Below, in pieces: positions 32,801-40,861 of a DNA stretch of 64,000 nucleotides. This DNA comes from Ipomoea triloba. Taxonomy: Eukaryota; Streptophyta; Magnoliopsida; Solanales; Convolvulaceae. The stretch is taken from NCBI RefSeq assembly GCF_003576645.1, contig NC_044919.1:24492081-24556080 (forward strand). Reading direction: 5' to 3'. Made by a program: the position numbers and the translations under genes. Every line of letters begins with the position of its first letter. The stretch's first letter is position 1. The notes beneath the pieces were generated by a model, which saw only the letters and a program-made list of their open reading frames with translations, was not told the origin of the DNA and ran no database searches.

Positions 32801-33116
32801 TGCTAAGGACCGCCTGATCTTGGCGCACCCATGGAGCATGCAGCAGGTTGGGTAGAGCAGCAGCAGCGGAGGAGCCTTCAGAAACGGGAAGAAAACGATT
32901 AGGGCAAGAGTTCGTGCCATCAACGAAACCCATGAGGTCGTGCCCACGAAGAAACGGAATAACCTGCGTCCTCCAAAACAAGAAATTCTTGTTCGTTAGC
33001 TTAATGCTAACATAGTGATGCGCAGCAGACAGAGAAGCGGCTGCTGAAGAAACCGCAGAAGAAATAGCTGCATCAGAAACGGTCCGTTCGGAAGAATTAA
33101 CAGAGCCGTCAGCCAT
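29841..33116 (-). CDS. Copia gag-pol polyprotein, main frame
   Basis: 1091-residue frame. Gag occupies residues 1-300, ending in a Gly/Arg-rich stretch and the CQLCGNYGHLAPAC zinc knuckle (CX2CX4HX4C). Protease motif DTGATNHATPD is at about 356. The pre-integrase HHCC domain has HDRLGHPH and CSACQLGKSARFPL. Integrase Asp residues are seen in YTDIWGP and QSDLGAEY, but the segment that should hold the catalytic Glu is missing at the N (residue X near 625). Reverse transcriptase has LDVHNAFLNSDL and the YVDDILVMG active site. The start chosen is the first Met after the primer site. The frame stops at 29841 by a one-base shift; RNase H follows in the next frame. Confidence 0.9.
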   Translation of the reverse strand: MADGSVNSSERTVSDAAISSAVSSAAASLSAAHHYVSIKLTNKNFLFWRTQVIPFLRGHDLMGFVDGTNSCPNRFLPVSEGSSAAAALPNLLHAPWVRQDQAVLSMLISSLLSEVMYLAIGCTTSRDLWLALEQALASSSQARIMHILGQLQTIRQGDASAVDYIARAQVMVEDLALVGRAVPLEDQNMYIFRGLCPEYHSVVAFLNVRGQPVRLPELADLLGSHEFAIGDSYGSVPALTAAAFVGQRGSGGRSRSWCGGSNSRGGNQSRGGAVFADQQQQQGGDVQRRRGSHGDGRSRGRRGGNWQPQCQLCGNYGHLAPACFSLIGRGLQAHLTYAEDAPNLVSDSHLWIPDTGATNHATPDIAALSTSEEYTGGDVLRVGDGTGLLISHTGHASFSTPSKVFRMSDILHVPGLSSSLLSVQRFAKDNKVFFEFHPSFFVVKDIATKAILLRGNSCGGLYTLPIPKNSPRAFISSRASSSVWHDRLGHPHQRVLDRILPFCSVSGSSRNNRCTSSLCSACQLGKSARFPLPRVDSVSSNILDLIYTDIWGPAPVLSSSGYRYFVLFVDDHSRYTWYYPMKLKSDLYAIFDKFRALVERSFNRKIKAIQSDLGAEYKKLHTVXARASVPSRFWDFAFETVVYLINRMPSSVLQNSSPHLLLHKSSPSYSFLRVFGCLCYPHLRPYNRHKMSYRSSPCVFLRYPESFRGYRCMDLTTNKIYICRHVHFDENVFPFVSRVAVPSPPSVQKPWAESVLQVLPSSLADSAQADSPVTTTAAPTRQRGRPRGKSTRPTVRSHAMATRSRSVAPLLALFAQACPTEPTCYTQAVKFSEWREAMDLKFNALLHNQTWVLVPPRPGMNVIGCKWVFRTKRKADGSIERHKARLVAKGFNQVPGQDFFETFSPVVKPTTVRLLLSLAISSGWVVRQLDVHNAFLNSDLAKTVYMRQPPGYADAQLPDHVCLLRRSLYGLKQAPRAWFNRLHTFLLSVGFIASKTDVSLFYYSRGSACVYLLVYVDDILVMGTDELLVSDLVSKLSNAFKIRDLGEPGFFLGIELVKTSNGVILSQQRYMSDILKRARMTDCKPLTTPIS
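31245..31245. other. Single N standing for missing integrase sequence
   Basis: In copia integrases roughly 35-40 residues lie between the QSDLGAEY block and the motif that here reads ARASVPSRFWDFAFE. In this copy the two are joined by one N in frame. The related copy at 21181-25496 does have the intervening segment (23470-23560). So the N probably marks a collapsed gap of about 100-120 bases. Confidence 0.75.
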
Positions 33117-33146
33117 TGGAAAATAAACCTAGGCTAGCTGATACCA

Positions 33147-33281
33147 GATGAGAACTGAATATTGTATTGATTCAATTGAACAATTACAATGATGAGGAAT
33201 AGGAGATATATATACAAGGGGAGTCTCAGGTAGAGTAGGATAGCTAGTCCTAACGTGACTCAAACTCAGAGAGTCTTAATA
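33147..33281 (-). repeat. 5' LTR of the young copia element
   Basis: 135 bp, followed on the minus strand by the tRNA-Met-type primer site TGGTATCAGC. Carries a short TATA-like stretch in the middle (TATATATA). Confidence 0.93.
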
Positions 33282-33283
33282 AT

Positions 33284-33330
33284 GTGAACGTAATGTATTG
33301 TGTATTGAATTGAATGATTAAAAAGATACA

Positions 33331-33395
<65 letters not shown>

Positions 33396-33962
33396 GAGAG
33401 AATCCCAGGAAGATTAGAATAGAGAAATCACAGGAAGATTAAAATAGGGAGTCATAATTATTTCAAAAAAAAAATAGGGAGTCATAATCTGACTCAAATA
33501 CATAGTCTTAATATTCCCCTCAAGCACAAGGTATACTAGTAACCTGTAGCTTGTCTTTAAGAAAATAAAATATAGGACTAGTAAAGCCTTTGTAAAAATG
33601 TCAGCAAGTTGATCTTTTGTTGAAATAAAGTTGACTTGAATATCTCCAGTAACAACTCTATCTCTAATAAAATGATAGTCAATCTCCACGTGCTTAGTTC
33701 TTGCATTAAAGATAGGATTTGCACACATATATGTAGCACCAAGATTGTCACACCAAAGTTTGGGAACAGAGACACTAGGAACGTTGAACTCACGTAGTAA
33801 AGAAATAATCCATATTACATCTGCACAAACATTTGCTAGAACCTTATATTCTGCCTCAGTGTAAGACCAAACAACAGTTCTTTGTTTCTTGCAGACCCAA
33901 GACACAATATTTGACCCAAGAAACATAGCATAACCACTAGTTGACTTACGATCTTCAGGACA
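33284..33962 (-). mobile_element. Older copia copy: LTR and RNase H end
   Basis: LTR at about 33284-33513, expanded by a (TA)n tract (33336-33393), then a weak polypurine tract, then RNase H coding sequence with GYAMFLGSN, TEAEYKVLANV and [12 protein letters not shown] matching the young element closely. It breaks off at 33962 within the sequence equivalent to 29587 and resumes at 35686 beyond a DNA insertion. Minus orientation. Dead. Confidence 0.8.
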
Positions 33963-35383
33963 CACTAGTATAAAAATGCACATAAGCTACACCTGTACAA
34001 GTTTAGCGAATGTGAGTAACTGTAAAAATATTGACTTTTCGCGACACCCTTAAAGAGTGTCGTGCAAAAAGAAAAATACAGTCCGATCAGCAGCTCCGTC
34101 TCCGCTTCAATATGACGTGATTTTGGTGTTCTTGTTGATTTCTCTGAGATCAAATTCCGGCCGCCAATCCAAAAGTTATTTGATAGAAGAGAAGATGGAT
34201 TAAAGTCCTAAAATAAAAAATATAAAAAGAAATAGTGAGGAAAAAATCAAATAATATAATATGAAAACCCATCAAAATAGTGAGGAAATAATCCCATCAA
34301 AGTCTTACCCGTTTTGAAGAGCAAAGAGGCAGAAAGAAGGAAAAGTCAAACAAAAAGATCTGTAGCATAATACAATAGAAGAAAAAGAAGCCCATTTTCT
34401 CTTCTATTTCCAGAGAACCTCCCTCACACTCTCACAACCCTGCTTTCTGTAGCATACACCACAAAAACAGGTAAGGCTTTCATTTTTTTTAAAAAAAAAT
34501 ATTCTTAGCTTACAAATTAAAATCAAAACCCAAATATATTAATAGTGGTGTGTGAAAACCTAGGTGAGGAAAGCGAGATGTTCTTTCGAAAGATCTGGCG
34601 GCGGCGGAGGTACTTCTACGACCGCAGCTTGTGCTTCTACGGCACAATCGACACCTGCCAATCGCTGGGTGTTCCAGCATCCTCTCTCCCCACCATCGCA
34701 TAAAAAAGCAATATTAGTTTGCTCACCATATAAGCCTAGATACAATTAGCAACTTTATATATCTACCCCAAGAAACAAATACCATTAAAAGTTAACAACA
34801 CAGGAGAGAAGATAACTCTAGATCTCAAAGTATTCAAGAAATTCTCAAAAAACATTTCCTTAGATAGAAAATAACATATTGTGGAAAAGGGCCAAGAATG
34901 TGGCAGAGGGGCTAAGTTTCCATTGTGGTACTTGCCTTCAAGCATTTCTATGTCGCACTGAACATCTTCTGGCCATTTTGAATGAACAAGGGACCAAGAC
35001 AAACGGCGACGGAGACCTTCTAGGGAAAAGAAGACGAAGGAGAAATGAACGCTCTAAGCGTCAGAGGTGTCGCAGCTGCGAGAGACCTCGAACAGATCTG
35101 TGGTGACCACGAACATAAAGAAGTGAGAGACGTAAACGGCGAGAGACCTCGAATAGATCTGCGGTGACCTTGAACAGATCGACGACGACGCTCAACATTC
35201 TCAGTCAGGTGAGGCGAAGGAGATTTGAGACGAGAGCGTTGAAGCGAATTGGAGATGTGAGGATGTGAAGATTTGGGAATTAGGGCATTAGAAAATAATA
35301 AAAACCAGGAGAAGGAGTCTTGTATATATATTTTTTAAATGTAACTTTCTGCGACACCCCACGTGGACGGGGTGTCGCGGAAA

Positions 35384-35453
<70 letters not shown>

Positions 35454-35685
35454 TTGAGTGTTTTCCACTACACCTTTGGTGGCGGGTGTCGCGGAGAGTG
35501 TTTTTATTATTTTATTAGCTATACTTTTCGAGGCACCTTTTGGGAGAAGGTGTAGCGAAAAGTGCTTTCGTTTATTTTTAAAGAAATCGCTACACCTTTT
35601 AAATACATGTGTAGCGTTTTCTTATGTATTTATTTACATTTTTGCCATTGTATACCAAAATTAATTGTCCATTTATCATACCTAA
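33963..35685. mobile_element. Insertion with CACTA-like left end
   Basis: Starts CACTAGTATAAAAATGC. Near both ends it carries inverted GCGACACC/GGTGTCGC and GCTACACC/GGTGTAGC motifs (34038, 35351, 35378, 35485, 35550, 35590), a pattern of subterminal repeats seen in plant CACTA transposons. The right end does not show a clear TAGTG, and about 130 bases of the host copia (equivalent to 29588-29718) are missing, so either the end is eroded or the insertion came with a deletion. Interior 34560-35230 is GC-richer with short frames of no known domain, possibly carried host DNA. Confidence 0.45.
35389..35449. repeat. (TA)n microsatellite
   Basis: Lies inside the CACTA-like insertion, directly after a GGGTGTCGCGG motif. 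Confidence 0.95.
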
Positions 35686-36083
35686 GAGCATGTATGTGTT
35701 GACACAGCTGATTGACTGCAAAGGACAAATCTGGACGCGTGATAGTTAGATACTATAGTGCTCCTGCTAGACTTCTGTATTGAGTAGGATTCTCATATAA
35801 GTCTGCACTGAATGGAACAGATTTCAAAACAGAAATAGGAGTAGATAATGCTTTGCATTATGCCATTCTAGCACGTTTCAAAATATCATTCATGTATATC
35901 TGTTGTGACATCAATATTCCATCATCACATTTAATTGTCTCAATACCAAGAAGGAAATCAGGTTCACCAAGATCCCTAATCTTAAAAGCAGTAAATAACT
36001 TTGATAATAAACTAGTTATAACATCTGGTTCACTCCCCATCGCAAGTATATAATCAACATAAACCAAGAGATATACATAAATG
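35686..36083 (-). pseudogene. Older copia copy: reverse transcriptase segment
   Basis: Continues the copy from 33962 toward its 5' side. Minus-strand translation gives VYLLVYVDYILAMGSEPD (YVDY in place of YVDD, loss of the second catalytic Asp), then LSKLFTAFKIRDLGEPDFLL, and MNDILKRARMA. It ends abruptly at about 36083 where a tandem-repeat-bearing, (TA)n-linked sequence starts. Confidence 0.85.
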
Positions 36084-36471
36084 TGCTCTGTAAGAAGGAA
36101 CAATATGCACTAGGCACAACAATATGCTCTGGAAGAACGAACAATGTGTGCTGGAAGAAGGAACAATATGCAATGTATGGCATAACAATGTGCAATGTAT
36201 GACATAACAATGTGCACTAGAAGAAGGAACAATGTGCACTGTATGGCATAACAATGTGTACTGGAAGGCAAAAAAATAACTTACACAAAATTACAATAAT
36301 GTCACCGCGTTTTTTTTAAAAAAAATCTCTAATTTGGACCCTTGATCTGGACTCAATCTATGGATATAATTCCATCCTATTTCTCACCAAAGGCAATTGT
36401 TTCACATGATCCTCTATATATATATATATACCCCGTATTATTTTGTTCCTTAAAAAGTATTAATCAAAATG

Positions 36472-36519
<48 letters not shown>
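36084..36519. repeat. Tandem ATGTGCACTGGAAGAA-type repeat with (TA)n end
   Basis: Imperfect repeats of about 30-40 bases built on AACAATGTGCAATGTATG and GGAAGAAGGAACAATGTG, followed by a T8/A8 junction, TCTCTAATTTGGACCC and two (TA)n tracts. The order repeat - A/T run - TGG-containing end - (TA)n is the same as in the elements at 16027 and 20719, so it is probably another member of that (TA)n-associated group. Confidence 0.45.
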
Positions 36520-36521
<2 letters not shown>

Positions 36522-36756
36522 CCATATTAAAAAAATTATATTTTTAGTAAAAATAATCACATATTTGATATTTATTTCATATAAAACTAATTTACACAAG
36601 ATTTAATTATTCTAAATGTAGTAGCAACCGTTTGGACCGTTGTTTGAGCCATACCCTAAATAATGTGGACGGTTGAGTCTTAAAATTGGCATGTGATATG
36701 TCTGAAGATGGAGGAGACATATGCTTAATCCACGAAACAATTATAAGCTTTTGGTT

Positions 36757-36886
36757 TTGGAGCGGGGTTACGTGGTTAACGATTGCATATTTAATAAAAT
36801 TTATAAGTTTTGTATATTTAGTTGGAGCGGGGTTACGTGGTTAACGATTGCATATTTAATAAAATTTATAAGTTTTGTATATTTAG
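36757..36886 (+). repeat. Exact 65-bp tandem duplication
   Basis: Two consecutive identical copies starting TTGGAGCGGGGTTACGTGG (36757 and 36822). Young, since no difference is seen. No gene is associated. Confidence 0.93.
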
Positions 36887-36948
36887 TTGTTAAAGATGGT
36901 ATATTTAAGTGTTAAAATTTGCATGGTGAAGTTGATGATAATTACGAA

Positions 36949-37043
36949 TTTTCCTGGACCAGTTCCCATGCCTCCCGGTGCGAACGCGGGTGGACCCGTA
37001 CCGTTAAACAGACAAAGAAAGATTCGATGAATTTACCAAAAAA
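36949..37043 (+). mobile_element. 5'-truncated SINE
   Basis: Shares GGTGGACC.. ACCGTTAAACNGACAAAGA.. TTTACCAAAAAAA with the full SINE at 47282. It has a 3' A-rich end and a 9-bp duplication AATTACGAA (36940-36948 and 37044-37052). The tRNA-like head is missing. Truncated copies with target duplications fit target-primed reverse transcription. Confidence 0.75.
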
Positions 37044-37205
37044 AATTACGAAAATATCACCGCATCTGTTTTTTAAAATTTGATCAAATTCGTCAATTTT
37101 TTACAGATGTAAAGCTGAGATTTATTCTTAGTTTTCTCCTAGAAGTGTGTTCTCATGGGATCCTAAGCATGTGTGTGTGTGTGTACGTGTGTGTGTGTGT
37201 GTGTA

Positions 37206-37450
37206 TCGAACACTAAACGAGCTTGTTCATGAACATTATTAAACGAACACAAACGAGTTTGTTCACGAGCTCTTAGCAAACGCGCATACAACTGTTTAGA
37301 CTCTATTCGTTTATGAAACGAGCTCGTTTACCTTAATAAATGAAGGTAAACGAACGCTTATCGAACATGAATCGTTTATGAACCGAGCTCGTTTACTTTA
37401 ATAAACTAAGGTAAATGAATGTTTAGTCGCTTACCAACACGAATAGTTTA
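37206..37450. repeat. AACGAGCTCGTTTA-rich repeat
   Basis: Several direct and inverted copies of CGAGCTCGTTTA and TTCATGAAC-like words. Such arrays are common at ends of plant hAT-like elements, but no terminal repeat or duplication was found here. Confidence 0.4.
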
Positions 37451-37475
37451 TTGAAAACTCTGTTCGTTAAGACAA

Positions 37476-37958
37476 ATTATTGTGTAGACCACGGTCTAAA
37501 ACGACGTCATTTTGATGTTAAAAAAAACGTATTGCTTCGTGAGCATGTTGGAATAATGAACATTCTGGGGTAAAATAATGTACTTTATCAGTTAGAATAA
37601 TGTATTTTATGTGTTAAAATAATACTTTCTGTGTCTCATTTTACCTGTCCTATTTACTATTCATTCCAATTCTTTCTTCATTACTTATTTTCTTTAGTAA
37701 TTTTTTATTATTTTTAAATTTAATTTTTTTTGTGTTTAATAGTACTTTTAATGTAGTTTCTAAATATATAAATTTTATATATTAATGCTAAACTTAATAT
37801 TATTAAAAATTTGATAAATAATAACTTCATTCAAGCCTCGTTAAACGAATCAAACAACCAACCATTTTGGGACAGAGGTAGGATATTTTATTTTATGAGC
37901 CAAAATAATTGATTTTAAATATTTTTGGATCGTGGTGCACGCTGGTCCATACAATAAT
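37476..37958. mobile_element. MITE of the ATTATTGTGTGGACC family, copy 1
   Basis: Left end ATTATTGTGTAGACCACGG and right end CTGGTCCATACAATAAT are inverted. Interior is rich in AATAATGTACTTTA-type words, as in the relative at 49170. 483 bp. Superfamily not assigned because no duplication is clear. Confidence 0.55.
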
Positions 37959-38074
37959 GAATTTTCATTTATCAGTCCAGTTTTAATGAGGCCCAAAATT
38001 CATTAAATAGGCCGAAATATTGAAAGCGTTATCTAACTTGACCGAGGCCCAAAATTCATTAAACGTGTGAAAAA

Positions 38075-38148
38075 TGCTCTCGTTGAGAGTCGAACTCAAG
38101 ACCTCCCGCTTACTAAACGGGTGCTCTAACCAACTGAGATACAAGAGC
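38075..38148 (-). tRNA. tRNA-Thr (anticodon AGT)
   Basis: 74 nt on the minus strand. Acceptor GCTCTTG pairs with CGAGAGC (one G-U), with discriminator A. Anticodon arm CCCGT-TTAGTAA-GCGGG gives AGT at 34-36. The T-arm has GTTCGACTC. The D-arm reads TATCTCAGTTGGTTAGAGC, so position 10 is T where G is usual; this breaks the 10-25 pair and changes a conserved base of the A box. No intron, and no CCA is encoded, as expected. It may be a normal nuclear gene with a variant D-stem or a slightly decayed copy. A T-run terminator is not obvious directly downstream. Confidence 0.85.
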
Positions 38149-38865
38149 TAATTGATTTTAAGCTTGCATTTACTTTATTTATAGATGGATTAATAAACGG
38201 AATATATGATTTACAGCTGGGTGATAGTGACGTCAAGTTAACGCGGAAAGACGGAAATGACGGAGGCCACTGGGCCGGGCAGGCTATCTTTTTCAGGAGT
38301 TGACGTGTTTTACTTCTCTGCTCAGTGCTGACTGCGCTGCCCAAGATTCCAATTCCTATACCCTTACCCAGCTTTTCGCTTCGGGAGTAAGGAATTAAAT
38401 CGCTCATCCAAAAATTCAATTTATTTTATTTTTAGTCATTTATCTCTACTAATAACATTAACAAATTTTATAATGTAAAATTATATCATATACTTTGGAG
38501 TGTTTGGATAATAGCTTATTAGTCAAAATTTAATCTATTTAATCAACTTTAGCTATTTGATTTGGTGAAACAATTAATGACATTTGGGGGAAGTTGACCC
38601 GATGGACGACCAAACGGAGATTAATTTCCTTCACTCGTCGCTCCAAGCGGGACCTTTATTTGAAGACTTTATTCTGCGTCTACCCTGGACATATGAGGAA
38701 GCTCTCTAACGAGTTGCATCACGCAAACGCAATAGAGGCCAAAACGGCCAAGCGAAGATAAGAGACAGGATCAAGCCGGAGAGAGCATGACTAACAATTA
38801 GGGACGAATTCTAGAATTATCATATAACATAGGGACCAAAAGGGTAACTTTCCCTAATATATACT
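38149..38865. other. Intergenic, no feature recognised
   Basis: Mixed composition; 38220-38400 is somewhat GC-richer and partly open on the minus strand but shows no domain. Confidence 0.5.
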
Positions 38866-39196
38866 GCACCTTCCCGTGCGACCGGTGCGGAATACACCAT
38901 TATGTATACAAATATAAACTGATCAATGTTAGAAAATGTACCATAGTGAAAATACACAAAGACACCAAAAAACACACCACACCCAAAATAATGCACCATA
39001 ACTCCCCTGCCCCTAATGGTGTATTTCCTAACACTGTGTGGTGTATATTTGCATATCTAGTGGTGTGTTTTTTGGTGATGCGTACCTAATGGTGCATATT
39101 TGTGTGGTGCATTTTCTAACATTGAGTGGTGTATATCTATATACAAAGTGGTGCGACCGCACTAACCACACGTTAAGACGCGACCACACCTGATTA

Positions 39197-39241
<45 letters not shown>
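38866..39241. repeat. (TA)n-associated inverted-repeat sequence with TGGTGTAT motifs
   Basis: Left part has GTGCGACCGGTGCGGAA and ACACCA words; right part the inverted TGGTGTATATT, TGGTGCAT and GTGGTGCGACCGCAC words, then (TA)n at 39201-39241. A fold-back layout without coding potential. Resembles the other (TA)n-linked elements in organisation but not in primary sequence. Confidence 0.45.
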
Positions 39242-39244
<3 letters not shown>

Positions 39245-39583
39245 TTTAGAAAAATACATTGTGAAGGTTGAAGTGCTTGAACTCAAAAGAAATGCAAGTG
39301 TTATAGGGTAATAAATGAGTATTGTTATAGTGAGAAAAAACGTAAACAAATTTTAGGTTTAATAGAAGATAAAAATATAAAATAACAAATTTAAATTATT
39401 CTTAAGAACTTAAGAATATCTAGGGAGCACTGAAATAGATATTCTCATTATAAGGAGAATAACTCATTTTCAGAAATAACATTTTCAGAAACAAAAAGTA
39501 ATAACGAATAAAATAGACCTATTCTTGAAAATATCATTCCAATGAAGCCCTATTCCGCAAAGCAAACTTGGTGTAAATACTAT

Positions 39584-40473
39584 GAGAAAATTTCCATTTT
39601 AGTCTACTGACTATTGGGGTACTCTTAATTGCAGTACACGATTTTCAAAAGTGTTAATTGCATACCCTGACTATTCAATTTTTGTTAATTTTGGTCACTC
39701 CGGCCAAATTGCCGGCCAAATCTCACCGGAATTTCCTAAACTTTAAAATAACGAGGGCATTTTAGTCATTTAACATCATATTTCTTATTCTTCAACGAGT
39801 GCCCATTTTTCTCGGCGTGGCAGGGGTCGTGGTGGAGACACGTCGGCTCCGGGCACACGAAAACTCTCTTCCGCACCACCGGCGTCTCCCTCTTCAGCAG
39901 CTTCCACGAATCCACGGCACCTTGTGCCGCTGGCGGTGCATCTGTAGGTTCTGCACCTTCCACGAATCCACGGCGTCTCCCTCTCTCGTCGGTTGCAGAT
40001 CTCGCATACATACCGATTAGACTCCAGCAACGTTTTCGGCGACAACGACACCACCTCCGCATCCGGATCTGCGTTCGCCCACCCATAACCCTTGCTGTCG
40101 TTCTCGCATACATACTCCAGCAACGTTCTCGCATACATACCCTTGCTGCTGCTATCCAATGTGGCAAAGGGTTCGGAGGAAGAAGAAGGAGTGTTGTTGT
40201 TGTTGTTGGCTAACATGGCTAGCTCCAAAACATGGTCACCGAAGTTGGTCGCTGGAGAAAAATGGTAGCTCGCCGGAGAAGAAGAAATAGGGTGTAAAAT
40301 GACTAAAATGCCCTCATTATTTTTATGTTTAGGAAATTCCGGTGAGATTTGGCCGAAAATTTGACCGGAGTGACCAAAATTGACAAAAATTGAATAGTCA
40401 AGATATGTAATTAACACTTTTGAAAGGCGTGAACTACAATTAACAAATAGTGGACTAAAATGACAATTTTCTC
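39584..40473. mobile_element. Gene-carrying Mutator-like element (Pack-MULE 2)
   Basis: 890 bp, same family as the one at 17893. Terminal repeats start GAGAAAATTTCCATTTTAG and end GACAATTTTCTC; they carry the shared TTTTGGTCACTCCGGCC block. A perfect 9-bp target duplication AAATACTAT lies at 39575-39583 and 40474-40482. The interior holds part of an IDD-type zinc-finger gene. The right edge is 128 bp upstream of the likely Di19 TATA box and 389 bp upstream of its start codon, so it now forms part of that promoter region. Confidence 0.92.
39800..40216 (-). pseudogene. Captured, rearranged IDD14/15/16-type zinc-finger gene fragment
   Basis: On the minus strand a Met at 40216 starts MLANNNNNTPSSSSEPFATL, like the N-terminus of the IDD14/15/16 (SHOOT GRAVITROPISM5) group. 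After a scrambled stretch comes DPDAEVVSLSPKTLLESNRY followed by VCEICN, the start of the first zinc finger, and, in another frame, WKLLKRETPVVRKRVFVCPE and PTCLHHDPCHA from the second finger. IDD proteins are C2H2/C2HC transcription factors. The linking sequence is missing, and short direct repeats (TCTCGCATACATAC three times; TTCCACGAATCCACGGC twice) mark filler-type repair. Not functional as a transcription factor. Confidence 0.82.
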
Positions 40474-40600
40474 AAATACTATTGTGTTGTCCCAAACTAA
40501 GAAGCATGGGTACAAAAAAAAAATGGTAATCAAGTCGGTATTAGAAAATGGCATTTCCGAAATAAAACTAAACTCCATGTCCAGGTAAGCCATACAAATC

Positions 40601-40607
40601 ATATATA
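40601..40607 (+). promoter_or_regulatory. Probable TATA box of the Di19 gene
   Basis: ATATATA with a following GGGACC, about 255 bp before the ATG. A CT-rich stretch (40643-40670) lies 35-65 bp downstream, typical of plant core promoter/5' leader sequence. Start site not shown directly. Confidence 0.5.
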
Positions 40608-40861
40608 GGGACCGAACGCCTCTACTGTCAAGTTTGGTGGAGTTCTTCCTCTACTCTCTCTCTCTCTCCTCATTTCCACGTACTTTCTTTCCTGCCTTTT
40701 TTCTTCTCCTTCTCCTCCTCGCTAGGGCAAAAATTCTCCAAATCTGTGTGCACATCTGATAAACTCTGTTTATAATTACGTAGAAGACTCGCCTGTTGAC
40801 GAATCTCACCGTACGAAATTCTCGAAATTTCTGAGGACTATTTTTTTGAGATAAAACAAAT

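Larger units (their letters stand above)
29002..33281 (-). mobile_element. Young, nearly complete Ty1/copia element
   Basis: 4280 bp, minus orientation. LTRs of only 135 bp at 29002-29136 and 33147-33281 differ at one position by eye, so insertion is recent. ATGTG is duplicated at 28997-29001 and 33282-33286. The primer site TGGTATCAGC lies directly inside the 5' LTR (33137-33146) and a polypurine run TTGAGGGGGAG directly before the 3' LTR (29137-29147). The LTR starts TA rather than TG on the minus strand. Only a one-base frameshift and an N (31245) separate it from a full polyprotein frame. It landed at the edge of an older related LTR. Confidence 0.96.

Noticed and set aside
34510..35106. 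Frames inside the CACTA-like insertion
   Set aside because: Short, Arg/Ser-rich, several frames open, no recognised domain; recorded only as possible carried DNA.
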